Assembly (NCBI GenBank): GCA_029240815.1
Contig: JARDZO010000137.1
Span: 1-22,491 of the forward strand
Direction: 5' to 3'
DNA from: Brevibacillus sp.
GTDB lineage: Bacteria; Bacillota; Bacilli; Brevibacillales; Brevibacillaceae
DNA: 22,491 nucleotides
Of this stretch, positions 1 to 5,839 are shown one piece after another. Every line of letters starts with the position of its first letter. Position 1 is the stretch's first letter. The translations under genes and the position numbers were made by a program. The notes under the pieces were generated by a model, which was not told the DNA's origin, ran no database searches, and worked only from the letters and a program-made list of their open reading frames with translations.

Positions 1-98
1 GCGGCATCATCCCCGATTCCGACGGTCAAGCCGTCTCCTTCCTGTCCGTCCGAACGTCTCGTCCATTGCCGGATCAGGGAAAATTCATCGTGTGCCAC
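1..98 (-). CDS. thiL: thiamine-monophosphate kinase, N-terminal part (cut by window edge)
   Basis: Only the first 32 codons are in the window; the gene runs off the left edge. A GTG start at 96-98 is preceded by AAAGGAG (107-113) at 8 nt. The product begins VAHDEFSLIRQW and reaches VGIGDDAA. The EF-LI start and the GIGDDAA motif (the Mg-ATP-binding aspartates) are characteristic of ThiL, which phosphorylates thiamine monophosphate to thiamine pyrophosphate in the cytoplasm. The nearest upstream ATG (124-126) meets a stop two codons later, so GTG is the only sensible start. In B. subtilis thiL (ydiA) also lies beyond the sprT-like gene ydcK, which supports the call by synteny. The identification rests on a short segment, but that segment holds the family's most conserved motif. 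Confidence 0.8.
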   Translation of the reverse strand, partial: MAHDEFSLIRQWTRRSDGQEGDGLTVGIGDDA

Positions 99-129
99 CT
101 TGAACGCTCCTTTACGGCATAGTCAGTCC

Positions 130-159
130 ATTATAACGCTGCTGTCCGAAGGCGTGCAA
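130..159 (-). promoter_or_regulatory. probable sigma-A promoter of thiL
   Basis: On the minus strand, TTGCAC (154-159) is followed after 18 nt by a perfect TATAAT (130-135). Transcription would begin near 123, giving a leader of about 25 nt that carries the thiL ribosome binding site. The -10 matches consensus fully and the -35 only in TTG. It lies just downstream of the sprT-like stop codon, so thiL can be transcribed independently of that gene. Confidence 0.55.
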
Positions 160-183
160 GGAAGCCCCACGCGTCCGAGTGCT

Positions 184-657
184 TCATGAAGAGGCAGGCT
201 CTTTTAGCTCGCGCAAGATCAGCTTTCCGCTGCAGCGTCCGCAGCGAAAGCGGGACGGATTCATTTTTCGCTTTCGCTTATAGCTCATTCCACATGCCTG
301 ACACACCAGTTCATAGCGATAAGGCAGTCGTGTACGCCCATTACCTACCTGTTGGCAGTATCGGCTACCTCCTACCTGCTTCAGAAGCACCTGAAAATCG
401 CGATCCGCGTGACGATAGCCCCGCTTGGCCAGATGCAGATGATAGTGGCACAGCTCGTGTTTGATAATGGCAACGAGCTCGTCCATTCCATGCTCCTCCA
501 AGTGCTTCGGATTCATCTCGATGTCATGGGAGCGCAGCAAATATCGCCCCCCTGTCGTACGCAGCCTGCTGTTAAAGCGAGCCTGATGGCGAAAGGGCAC
601 GGCGAAAAATTGGGTAGATATGTCCTCCACCAGTTTCTGCAATTCCTGATCGGTCAT
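184..657 (-). CDS. SprT-like zinc-dependent protein (YdcK family)
   Basis: This 157-residue protein matches the SprT-like YdcK family of Bacillales (about 150 residues). A zincin motif HELCH lies at residues 67-71, followed by more histidines (HYHLHL). The C-terminal third carries a zinc ribbon with paired cysteines at 119/122 and 139/142. The block [20 protein letters not shown] before the active site is typical of the family. SprT/Spartan-like proteins are putative metalloproteases; Spartan cleaves DNA-protein crosslinks in eukaryotes, but the role of the bacterial version is unproven. The ATG at 655-657 is preceded by GGTGGAG at a good distance. The gene is divergent from the small gene that begins at 767 and lies upstream of thiL, as in related genomes. 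Confidence 0.88.
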   Translation of the reverse strand: MTDQELQKLVEDISTQFFAVPFRHQARFNSRLRTTGGRYLLRSHDIEMNPKHLEEHGMDELVAIIKHELCHYHLHLAKRGYRHADRDFQVLLKQVGGSRYCQQVGNGRTRLPYRYELVCQACGMSYKRKRKMNPSRFRCGRCSGKLILRELKEPASS

Positions 658-703
658 CTCTTCTCCACCGCTCCTCTCTTTCCTTTCACGATAGCAGTTC
701 CGG

Positions 704-733
704 TTGAAAAGTGCCAGACAGATAGGCTACACT
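704..733 (+). promoter_or_regulatory. probable sigma-A promoter for the hypothetical gene at 767
   Basis: TTGAAA (704-709) and TACACT (728-733) are separated by 18 nt. Transcription would start near 741, leaving about 25 nt before the ATG at 767 but only about 10 nt before the ATG at 752. This favours the downstream start. Confidence 0.45.
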
Positions 734-766
734 GGTTGGTAGAAAAGTAGAATGGTGGAGGAGCTT

Positions 767-1102
767 ATGCGCTATTTGCTGTTGCAGGAAGGTACCGGAC
801 TACAATTCGTCGCGCTGCCGGAATCTCACATGTATCAACTGGTCGCTCTTTTAAAGCGGCTGCACAAAGAAATCGACAAACTGACTATCGCGGATCGACC
901 TGACCTACCTCATGTCGTCGCGGAATGTGCCGACCTAGAATTGCTGAGCAATGATCAAGCGATCGTGGATGGTCTGGACTATGTCAGTAAACTCGAAACT
1001 CGCTTCGCATCTCTGCAGGAAAACGAGTATCCGTTGATTTCACTTTTGACGGAAATACGTGCACTGCAAGCTCAGCTGGAGTATTTGCACGAAGAAGAGT
1101 AA
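767..1102 (+). CDS. hypothetical protein next to cmpA
   Basis: The product is a small, acidic, mostly helical protein of 111 residues starting MRYLLLQEG, with no signal peptide, membrane segment or catalytic motif that I recognise. I chose the ATG at 767 because GGAGG (757-761) sits 5 nt upstream. An in-frame ATG at 752 would add five residues but has no ribosome binding site. The middle (LPHVVAECADLELLSNDQAIVDGLDYVSKLE) looks like an ordinary folded helical region and the composition fits real protein. The gene lies just before cmpA on the same strand, and the gap to cmpA contains a hairpin, so readthrough transcripts would enter cmpA. Function is unknown. Confidence 0.75.
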   Translation: MRYLLLQEGTGLQFVALPESHMYQLVALLKRLHKEIDKLTIADRPDLPHVVAECADLELLSNDQAIVDGLDYVSKLETRFASLQENEYPLISLLTEIRALQAQLEYLHEEE

Positions 1103-1118
1103 GGGAAAGCAAAAAATA

Positions 1119-1179
1119 GGTACCTCCAGTTCGTCCTCTGCATACACTTGCCAGTAGACGATGAACTCCAGGAGGTACC
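1119..1179 (+). promoter_or_regulatory. hairpin covering the cmpA ribosome binding site
   Basis: GGTACCTCC (1119-1127) is the exact reverse complement of GGAGGTACC (1171-1179), which contains the cmpA Shine-Dalgarno sequence. The stem continues with AGTT (1128-1131) pairing AACT (1164-1167) and CGTC (1132-1135) pairing GACG (1157-1160), giving 17 base pairs broken by two 3-nt bulges and closed by a 21-nt loop. In an RNA that includes the left arm, the SD would be fully paired. There is no following T-run, so this is not a terminator. A CATACACT box (1141-1148) lies in the loop. Confidence 0.7.
1141..1148 (+). promoter_or_regulatory. candidate sporulation-sigma -10 box for cmpA
   Basis: CATACACT fits the known sigma-E -10 consensus CATACAnT at all fixed positions and would place transcription start near 1155, about 28 nt before the cmpA ATG. 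In B. subtilis cmpA is expressed in the mother cell under sigma-E. No good sigma-E -35 is visible 14-15 nt upstream. A sigma-K-like AC at 1122-1123 lies at a plausible spacing. Only the -10 supports the call. Confidence 0.4.
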
Positions 1180-1182
1180 TTC

Positions 1183-1305
1183 ATGCCACAATGGATGCGT
1201 AGGCAGTTGCAGCGTGCCTTCAGCGGGAAGGATGTTCGGCAGATTCGTTTGCTGAACAGTTGTTGGTTCTTATATTGGGAAAAACATGGCGGTCGTCCCG
1301 AGTAG
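1183..1305 (+). CDS. cmpA: cortex morphogenetic protein CmpA
   Basis: This 40-residue ORF starts MPQWMRRQLQRAFSGKD, followed by VRQIRLLNSCWFLYWEKHGGRPE. It resembles B. subtilis CmpA (37 residues, starting MPNWLKKQMQKAF and containing QIKLLNQCWYFYRKK) in length, in the MPxW start and in the LLNxCW core. CmpA is a small mother-cell protein that inhibits spore cortex assembly and, with the ClpXP protease, takes part in quality control of spore envelope formation by promoting SpoIVA degradation. GGAGG (1171-1175) lies 7 nt before the ATG. The position between the tex (ydcI) and sprT-like (ydcK) genes matches B. subtilis. The gene is small and easily missed by automatic callers. Its ribosome binding site lies in a hairpin arm and its stop codon lies inside the terminator stem-loop. 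Confidence 0.9.
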   Translation: MPQWMRRQLQRAFSGKDVRQIRLLNSCWFLYWEKHGGRPE

Positions 1306-1322
1306 CAGGACGCCGCCTTTTT
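1288..1322 (+). terminator. intrinsic terminator of cmpA, possibly bidirectional
   Basis: GGCGGTCGTCC (1288-1298) pairs with GGACGCCGCC (1308-1317), with one bulged T, and is followed by TTTTT (1318-1322). The cmpA stop codon lies in the loop. On the minus strand the same hairpin is followed by ATGTTTTT, so it could also end tex transcripts, whose gene stops at 1331. Confidence 0.75.
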
Positions 1323-1330
1323 GTTGTCTC

Positions 1331-3493
1331 TTACCCCTCTGACGGTGCGATCAGTGTCAGTCCGACGCGCTGACGTTTTTCATCGATTTCCACGACCCAG
1401 ACGTCCACGATATCCCCCACCGTCACCACTTCAAGTGGATGCTTCACAAAGCCTTTTTTCAAGCGCGAGATGTGCACCAGCCCATCATTTTTCAGACCGA
1501 TGTCCACAAATGCACCGAAGTCAACGACGTTTCGAACCGTTCCTTGGAGCTTCATGCCCACTCCGAGATCTGATAGCTGGAGTACATCGCTGCGCAGCAG
1601 TGGTTTAGGTAGTTCGTCGCGCGGATCGCGTCCTGGACGCAACAGACTTTCCACGATATCCGCCAACGTCGGCTCACCGATCCCCAGCTCCTGTGCCGTC
1701 TCTGCTACGTTCAGTGTCTGGAGTCGTTCCTTGCAACGGTCACTCCCGATCTCCTGGGGTGCTATTCCAATCATCTGCAACAGCTTGTGGGTCGCATCGT
1801 AAGACTCTGGGTGAATCGGGGTCTTGTCTAACGGATTGCTACCCTCCATCACGCGCAAAAAGCCGATACATTGCTCGTACGTTTTAGCGCCGAGTCGTGG
1901 CACCTCTTTCAGTTGAGAGCGAGTAGCAAACATTCCGACCTCGTCCCGTTTTTTCACGATATTGCCCGCCACTTGTTTGCTGATGCCAGATACATATTGC
2001 AAAAGGGAGGACGAAGCCGTATTGACGTCCACACCTACGTGGTTTACTGCGGATTCAACGACAAATTGCAAACTGTCTGCCAGGCGGGATTGAGACACGT
2101 CATGCTGATACTGTCCGACTCCGACCGATTTGGGATCGATCTTGACCAATTCAGCCAGCGGGTCTTGTAGTCGACGCGCAATCGATGCGGCGCTGCGCTC
2201 AGCTACGTCAAGCTCAGGAAATTCTTCCTTTGCCAGTGCCGATGCCGAGTAAACGGAAGCCCCTGCCTCATTTACGATGATGTACATCACGTCTTTCCCG
2301 AGTTCCTTGAGAACATTGGCGATGAATTGCTCGGTTTCCCGCGATGCGGTTCCATTGCCGATCGCCACGACTGTGACACGATACGTCGTAATCAGTTGCT
2401 TGACCTTTGCCGCAGCCTCCGCCACCTTGTTGACCGGCGGTGTAGGATAAACGACGGCTACCTCAAGCATCTTGCCCGTTTCATCGACGACGGCCAGCTT
2501 GCAGCCTGTCCGGAACGCCGGGTCAACGCCCAGCACAACTTTGCCTTTGACAGGAGGCTGGAGCAACAGATTACGCAAGTTTTCCGCAAAAATGTGAATG
2601 GCACGCTCTTCTGCTGCCTCGGTCAGCTCGGAGCGCACTTCACGCTCGATAGAAGGTGCGATCAACCGCTTGTACGCGTCTTCCACCGTCAAATCAAGCA
2701 AGGAACGAACGACTGTATCTCGCGGGATCACACGCCGTTGTATCCATGGCAGGATCTCCGTAACTGGAGCCTCCACCGTCACTTTCAAAATTCCTTCGCT
2801 CTCTCCGCGATTCATCGCCAGCACACGGTGCGGCACTACCTTTTTCAATGGTTCACTGTACGCATAGTACATTTGATAGACATTTTTCTCATCGGCTTCA
2901 TCCGCTTTTTGCTCCGACAGCAACAGCCCTTTTTGCATGGTGCGCTGGCGGGTCCATTGACGAATGTCCGGGTCATCCGAAATATGCTCAGCTACGATGT
3001 CCATCGCCCCTTGCAAGGCAGCCTCCACAGTCTCCACGCCTTTTTCCGGGTTGATATACTGGGCAGCCTCTGCATTCGGATCGCCTGTTTTCGGCAGACT
3101 CAGCAAGTAGTTAGCCAACGGCTCCAGGCCTTTTTCCTTTGCCATCGTAGCCCGTGTCCGCCGTTTCTGACGGTACGGTCGATACAAGTCTTCTACTTCC
3201 TGCAGCTTCGCCGACTGTTCGATGGCTGCTCTCAGCTCATCCGTCAGCTTGCCCTGTTCCTCGATCAGCCGAATGACTTCTTCTTTTCGCACAGACAGAT
3301 TGCGCAAATAACGAACGCGCTCTTCGATGGCTCGAATTTGTGTTTCGTCCAATTGCCCGGTCATCTCTTTGCGGTAACGGGCAATAAATGGGACTGTGTT
3401 TCCTTCATCCAGCAGAGCAATGGTACGCTCCGCTTGATGAGGTTTGACGCCAGTATCCTGGGCGATTGTCTGGATCATCAATGTAAGTTCCAT
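1331..3493 (-). CDS. tex: Tex-family RNA-binding transcription accessory protein (YdcI)
   Basis: This 720-residue cytoplasmic protein has the usual Tex length and domain order. The helical N-terminal Tex domain contains the family signature TVPFIARYRKEMTGxLDE (about 33-51). A YqgF/RNase H-like domain begins at GKVVLGVDPAFRTGCK (about 317-331), helix-hairpin-helix repeats follow (around LLQYVSGISKQVAGNIVKKR and the next helices), and a C-terminal S1 RNA-binding domain contains LQGTVRNVVDFGAFVDIGLKNDGLVHIS. Tex proteins bind nucleic acid and interact with the transcription machinery; their precise role in Firmicutes is unsettled. The ATG at 3491-3493 is preceded by AGGAGG (3500-3505) at 6 nt. 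The gene sits between sigB and cmpA, as ydcI does in B. subtilis, but is separated from sigB by a long structured gap. Confidence 0.95.
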   Translation of the reverse strand: MELTLMIQTIAQDTGVKPHQAERTIALLDEGNTVPFIARYRKEMTGQLDETQIRAIEERVRYLRNLSVRKEEVIRLIEEQGKLTDELRAAIEQSAKLQEVEDLYRPYRQKRRTRATMAKEKGLEPLANYLLSLPKTGDPNAEAAQYINPEKGVETVEAALQGAMDIVAEHISDDPDIRQWTRQRTMQKGLLLSEQKADEADEKNVYQMYYAYSEPLKKVVPHRVLAMNRGESEGILKVTVEAPVTEILPWIQRRVIPRDTVVRSLLDLTVEDAYKRLIAPSIEREVRSELTEAAEERAIHIFAENLRNLLLQPPVKGKVVLGVDPAFRTGCKLAVVDETGKMLEVAVVYPTPPVNKVAEAAAKVKQLITTYRVTVVAIGNGTASRETEQFIANVLKELGKDVMYIIVNEAGASVYSASALAKEEFPELDVAERSAASIARRLQDPLAELVKIDPKSVGVGQYQHDVSQSRLADSLQFVVESAVNHVGVDVNTASSSLLQYVSGISKQVAGNIVKKRDEVGMFATRSQLKEVPRLGAKTYEQCIGFLRVMEGSNPLDKTPIHPESYDATHKLLQMIGIAPQEIGSDRCKERLQTLNVAETAQELGIGEPTLADIVESLLRPGRDPRDELPKPLLRSDVLQLSDLGVGMKLQGTVRNVVDFGAFVDIGLKNDGLVHISRLKKGFVKHPLEVVTVGDIVDVWVVEIDEKRQRVGLTLIAPSEG

Positions 3494-3525
3494 ACATGTC
3501 CTCCTGCGCTCGTTCTTCGCCGTTT

Positions 3526-3534
3526 ATTGTACCA
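3526..3534 (-). promoter_or_regulatory. candidate extended -10 promoter of tex
   Basis: On the minus strand TGGTACAAT gives a TG-extended -10 (TACAAT at 3526-3531) about 33 nt upstream of the tex start. No recognisable -35 is present at the right distance, which is acceptable for an extended -10 promoter but makes this a moderate call. Confidence 0.4.
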
Positions 3535-3727
3535 TATTTGCTGTTAAGGTCTGGAAAGCATCCTTCCAAGCCATTGTTCTTTTATCCACTCGGTCAGACT
3601 GTAGTGGAGGAGAGGAAAAAGGGGAAAACGCTCCAGCTTCATAGGAACACCCACTGGGGGCATGCCTGTCCGGCTACATGAAAAAAACGAAAGCGCGTCC
3701 AAATTAGCCGTCTCAGGGAGCTTAATC

Positions 3728-3765
3728 AGCCCTTCGTAGGACGATGCCTACGAAGAACGAAGGCT
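3728..3765. repeat. perfect hairpin with a competing outer pairing
   Basis: CTTCGTAGG (3732-3740) and CCTACGAAG (3747-3755) form a perfect 9-bp stem with a 6-nt loop. AGCC just before it can pair with GGCT (3762-3765), leaving AACGAA as a bulge. The outer strand ACGAAGGCT (3757-3765) can also pair with AGCCCTTCGT (3728-3737) and displace the inner stem. No T-run follows on either strand, so it is not a simple terminator. Confidence 0.6.
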
Positions 3766-3804
3766 TGGTTCTCCTTGGCCTTCATTGCTCCCGTGACACG
3801 TTGA

Positions 3805-3897
3805 ATAGACAGATTTGACGCTCGTTTTTCTCTTGATTCACCCACGTCCTTCGAAGCTCAAGCGATAGACAGAATTTAGCTTTTGCTCTCTTGATCC
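3805..3897. repeat. pair of imperfect direct repeats, 60 bp apart
   Basis: Copies at 3805-3839 and 3865-3897 both begin ATAGACAGA and both end CTCTTGAT followed by TC or CC, with a T-rich, less similar middle. The start-to-start distance is 60 bp. The segment is non-coding and its function is unknown; it may be the trace of a local duplication or paired protein-binding sites. Confidence 0.5.
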
Positions 3898-3935
3898 TCG
3901 TAATATCTGGTAACTAGAAACCACAACAGCTGGCA

Positions 3936-4157
3936 GGAGAAGCAGGTTTCCAGGCGGAGCGACTCCGGAACCCAGCCTAGCGGAACAACGAATTCACGGG
4001 ATCCAGAAGCGGTACCTCTGTGTTCGCTGCGGAGCGGCTACTACTTTACCGCTTCCCCGTGAATCGTTGTGGAGCGGACAGTCTATTCTCCCATGCAGGG
4101 CCGCCGAACCTGTTCGGTGGGAATAGGCAGGAGCGGAGATCGGAAACCTGCTTCTCC
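3936..4157. other. multi-stem structured element (candidate non-coding RNA or palindromic mobile element)
   Basis: A 16-bp perfect outer stem joins 3936-3951 (containing GAGAAGCAGGTTTCC) to 4142-4157. It encloses at least three further hairpins. The first is CGGAG-CGA-CTCCG at 3955-3967. The second is a long stem pairing 3985-4000 with 4056-4070 (15 bp, one bulged A), continued by GAAGCGGTA (4006-4014) pairing TACCGCTTC (4047-4055) and capped by CGCT-GCGG-AGCG (4025-4036). The third pairs CTATTC (4083-4088) with GAATAG (4121-4126) and is capped by CCGAA-CCTG-TTCGG (4104-4117). GGAGCG occurs four times (3957, 4031, 4071, 4130), twice as GGAGCGGA in the linkers. I do not recognise a known RNA class. 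Strand and promoter are undecided, and no target-site duplication is evident. Confidence 0.6.
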
Positions 4158-4199
4158 CCTCCACCACAGCACACAAAAAACTGATAAATTCCTTTCTGT

Positions 4200-4226
4200 A
4201 AAAAAAGAGGCGTCCGCAGACACCTC
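4200..4226 (-). terminator. intrinsic terminator of the rsb-sigB operon
   Basis: On the minus strand GAGGTGTC (4219-4226) pairs with GACGCCTC (4207-4214) around a 4-nt loop, with one G-T pair, and is followed by a run of seven T (4200-4206). It lies 12 nt beyond the sigB stop codon and separates the operon from the structured region. Confidence 0.85.
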
Positions 4227-4238
4227 CTCGCTTACGAT

Positions 4239-5027
4239 TCACATGACGGTTTCATGCTGATCTACCTTTAGTGCCTCTCGCAGTTTCCCTAATGCCCTTC
4301 GCTGCAGCCGCGAAATGTGCATTTGGGACATGCCCAGCACATCGCCGGCCTGTTTTTGGCTCAAGTTTTGATAGTAAGTTAATTGTATGATTTCTTTTTC
4401 CCGCTTGTCCAAAACGTGCAAGGCACGATCCAGCATGAGGTTCTGTTCTACCTGACCATAGCCTGAATCCTGGGCTCCGATCAAGTCCAACAGTGTAATG
4501 GTATTGCCATCACTATCTGCTTCCAGTTCGCTGTCCATGGAGAGGGAATGATAGCTTCTCCCCATCTCCAACGTCTCCAGTACCGCTTCTTCTGATACGC
4601 ACAGATAACGCGCAATATCCGCGATTTGCGGAGAACGCTGCAGCTGAATCGTCAATTCATCTACGACCCGCTTAATTTTCGGGCTCAGCTCTTTTACCCT
4701 GCGCGGGACATGAACACTCCAGGTCTTGTCCCGTATGTACCGTTTGATCTCTCCTACGATCGTAGGAATGGCGAAGCTCTCGAACGTCCGATCAAACGAC
4801 GGATCAAATCGACGCAACGACGCCAAGAGACCGATCATCCCTACCTGAATCAAATCTTCATGCATAATCTGGCCGCGGACAAACTTCTTTGACAACGTCT
4901 CTACCAGAGGTGTATAAGCTCTCACCAACAGTTCCTGCAGATCCGGATCACCCGTTTCCCCATATTGGTCAATGAACTTCCTCAATTCTTCGGGACTATA
5001 CTTCTTTTTCCGAGATTGTCCGGTCAT
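4239..5027 (-). CDS. sigB: general-stress RNA polymerase sigma factor SigB
   Basis: The 262-residue product has the length of B. subtilis SigB. Region 2 contains FESFAIPTIVGEIKRYIRDKTWSVHVPRR, almost unchanged from SigB, and region 4 contains the helix-turn-helix QKQAGDVLGMSQMHISRLQRRALGKLREAL. It directs RNA polymerase to stress-response promoters and is held inactive by RsbW. An in-frame ATG nine codons upstream (5054) also exists. I chose 5027, where MTGQSRKKK aligns with the B. subtilis N-terminus and GGGGTGG lies upstream. The start lies inside the 3' end of rsbW (32-bp overlap), so translation is probably coupled, which suits the need for balanced sigma and anti-sigma levels. I saw no clear SigB-type promoter (GTTTAA/GGGTAT) within or before the operon. 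Confidence 0.95.
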   Translation of the reverse strand: MTGQSRKKKYSPEELRKFIDQYGETGDPDLQELLVRAYTPLVETLSKKFVRGQIMHEDLIQVGMIGLLASLRRFDPSFDRTFESFAIPTIVGEIKRYIRDKTWSVHVPRRVKELSPKIKRVVDELTIQLQRSPQIADIARYLCVSEEAVLETLEMGRSYHSLSMDSELEADSDGNTITLLDLIGAQDSGYGQVEQNLMLDRALHVLDKREKEIIQLTYYQNLSQKQAGDVLGMSQMHISRLQRRALGKLREALKVDQHETVM

Positions 5028-5490
5028 TACCAGCCACCCCATCCCGCCGAACATACTTGGTCATGGAGACCGAAACACCGTTGTCAGAGCGAATTTCCAC
5101 TTCATCCATGAGAGTATGGATCAAATAGAGACCCAATCCCCCCTCTTCCACCTCTTCTATTTCTCTCCCTGCATAAATGGGAGCAAGTTGATCGGCAACA
5201 GGGGCGCTGTTCAACCCTTTTCCTTCGTCGGTCACTACGATTTGCAATCGATCAGGATACACAAAGCAATCCAGCTGAATGACGCCCTTTTTATCGTCTT
5301 CCCGGTAAGCGTGCTTCACTGCATTACTGCAAGCCTCTCCCACCGCCAGCTTGATGTCCTCAATTTCTTCGTAGGAAAATCCCTGTCGATTGGCCACTCC
5401 AGAAACAGTCAGGCGCGCAACCCCCAGATAATCTGGCAAGCTGGGGAGCTTTAACTGAATCACGTCTCCCCCAGGTCTATTCTCAATCAT
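4996..5490 (-). CDS. rsbW: anti-sigma-B factor and serine kinase RsbW
   Basis: The 164-residue protein belongs to the GHKL ATPase/kinase fold and closely resembles B. subtilis RsbW (160 residues). The N-box is EACSNAVKHAY, the G1 box is DEGKGL, and the G2 region is EEGGLGLYLIHTLMDEV. RsbW binds SigB, or phosphorylates RsbV on serine to keep SigB bound. The ORF is open for 39 more codons upstream, but the start must be the ATG at 5488-5490. It shares one base with the rsbV stop (TAATG), has AAAGGAG upstream, and gives a family-like N-terminus (MIENRPGGDVIQLKLPS). The 3' end overlaps sigB. Confidence 0.94.
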   Translation of the reverse strand: MIENRPGGDVIQLKLPSLPDYLGVARLTVSGVANRQGFSYEEIEDIKLAVGEACSNAVKHAYREDDKKGVIQLDCFVYPDRLQIVVTDEGKGLNSAPVADQLAPIYAGREIEEVEEGGLGLYLIHTLMDEVEIRSDNGVSVSMTKYVRRDGVAGNDRTISEKEV

Positions 5491-5816
5491 TACTCGCTCT
5501 CTCCTTTGCGGACGGCAATTAGATCGTACAAGCCAGTAATGCGAAACAGCCTTTCCACTCGTGGAGACAGATTTTGAACGACAAAGGCGCAGTCTGTCTG
5601 TTTGCATGCTTTCATGACGGCAATAAAGATTCCGATTCCTGTACTGTCCATATACTCTACTTCTGCCAAATCAACGGCAATCACGGCCGCGTTTGGTGTC
5701 TGCACCAATGTCATAATCGCTTCTTTTACTTTTGGCCCAGTAAACGCATCGATATCCCCACAAAGGTTTACTTGATGCTCCGTCTCATTGCTGGTGATCT
5801 TGATAGTCAGGTCCAT
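5490..5816 (-). CDS. rsbV: anti-anti-sigma factor RsbV (STAS domain)
   Basis: The product is a 108-residue single STAS domain. The phosphorylation site is the serine in YMDSTGIGIF (about residue 58), matching Ser56 of B. subtilis RsbV. Unphosphorylated RsbV binds RsbW and frees SigB; RsbU removes the phosphate. Two in-frame ATGs exist at 5822 and 5816. GGAGG lies 3 nt before the first and 9 nt before the second, so I favour the second (MDLTIKITS), though the difference is only two residues. The last base of the stop codon starts rsbW. Confidence 0.93.
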   Translation of the reverse strand: MDLTIKITSNETEHQVNLCGDIDAFTGPKVKEAIMTLVQTPNAAVIAVDLAEVEYMDSTGIGIFIAVMKACKQTDCAFVVQNLSPRVERLFRITGLYDLIAVRKGESE

Positions 5817-5839
5817 CCGCATCTCCCTCCAGGTGTCGC

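Larger units (their letters stand above)
3535..4199. other. long intergenic region with no convincing gene but dense secondary structure
   Basis: Between tex and the sigB terminator I find no ORF with both a ribosome binding site and a recognisable product on either strand. In B. subtilis rsbX follows sigB, but no PP2C phosphatase motif occurs here. The left part (about 3540-3710) shows nothing clear. The middle (3728-3900) holds a strong hairpin and a pair of imperfect direct repeats. The right part (3936-4157) is a closed multi-stem structure, described separately. Confidence 0.7.

Noticed and set aside
2327..3547. Long plus-strand open frame (about 400 codons) opposite tex
   Set aside because: It is antisense to a clear Tex protein, is rich in Cys/His/Arg as expected from codon shadowing, and has no recognisable domain.
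3544..3663. Minus-strand ORF of 39 codons starting MPPVGVPMKLERF between sigB and tex
   Set aside because: It has no Shine-Dalgarno sequence, no recognisable product, and its length is within chance expectation.
3494..4238. A degraded rsbX gene after sigB
   Set aside because: No PP2C motif such as DG-G or GD was seen in any frame, and the region is dominated by palindromes.
3994..4242. Minus-strand ORF of 82 codons and plus-strand ORF of 63 codons (4069-4260) over the structured element
   Set aside because: Both run through perfect inverted repeats and the sigB terminator, lack a ribosome binding site and have non-protein-like composition.
4996..5607. rsbW starting at 5607 with a 39-residue N-terminal extension
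   Set aside because: The extension overlaps rsbV in another frame, is Arg/Ser/Cys-rich, and the ATG at 5490 has an SD and the usual 1-bp overlap with the rsbV stop.
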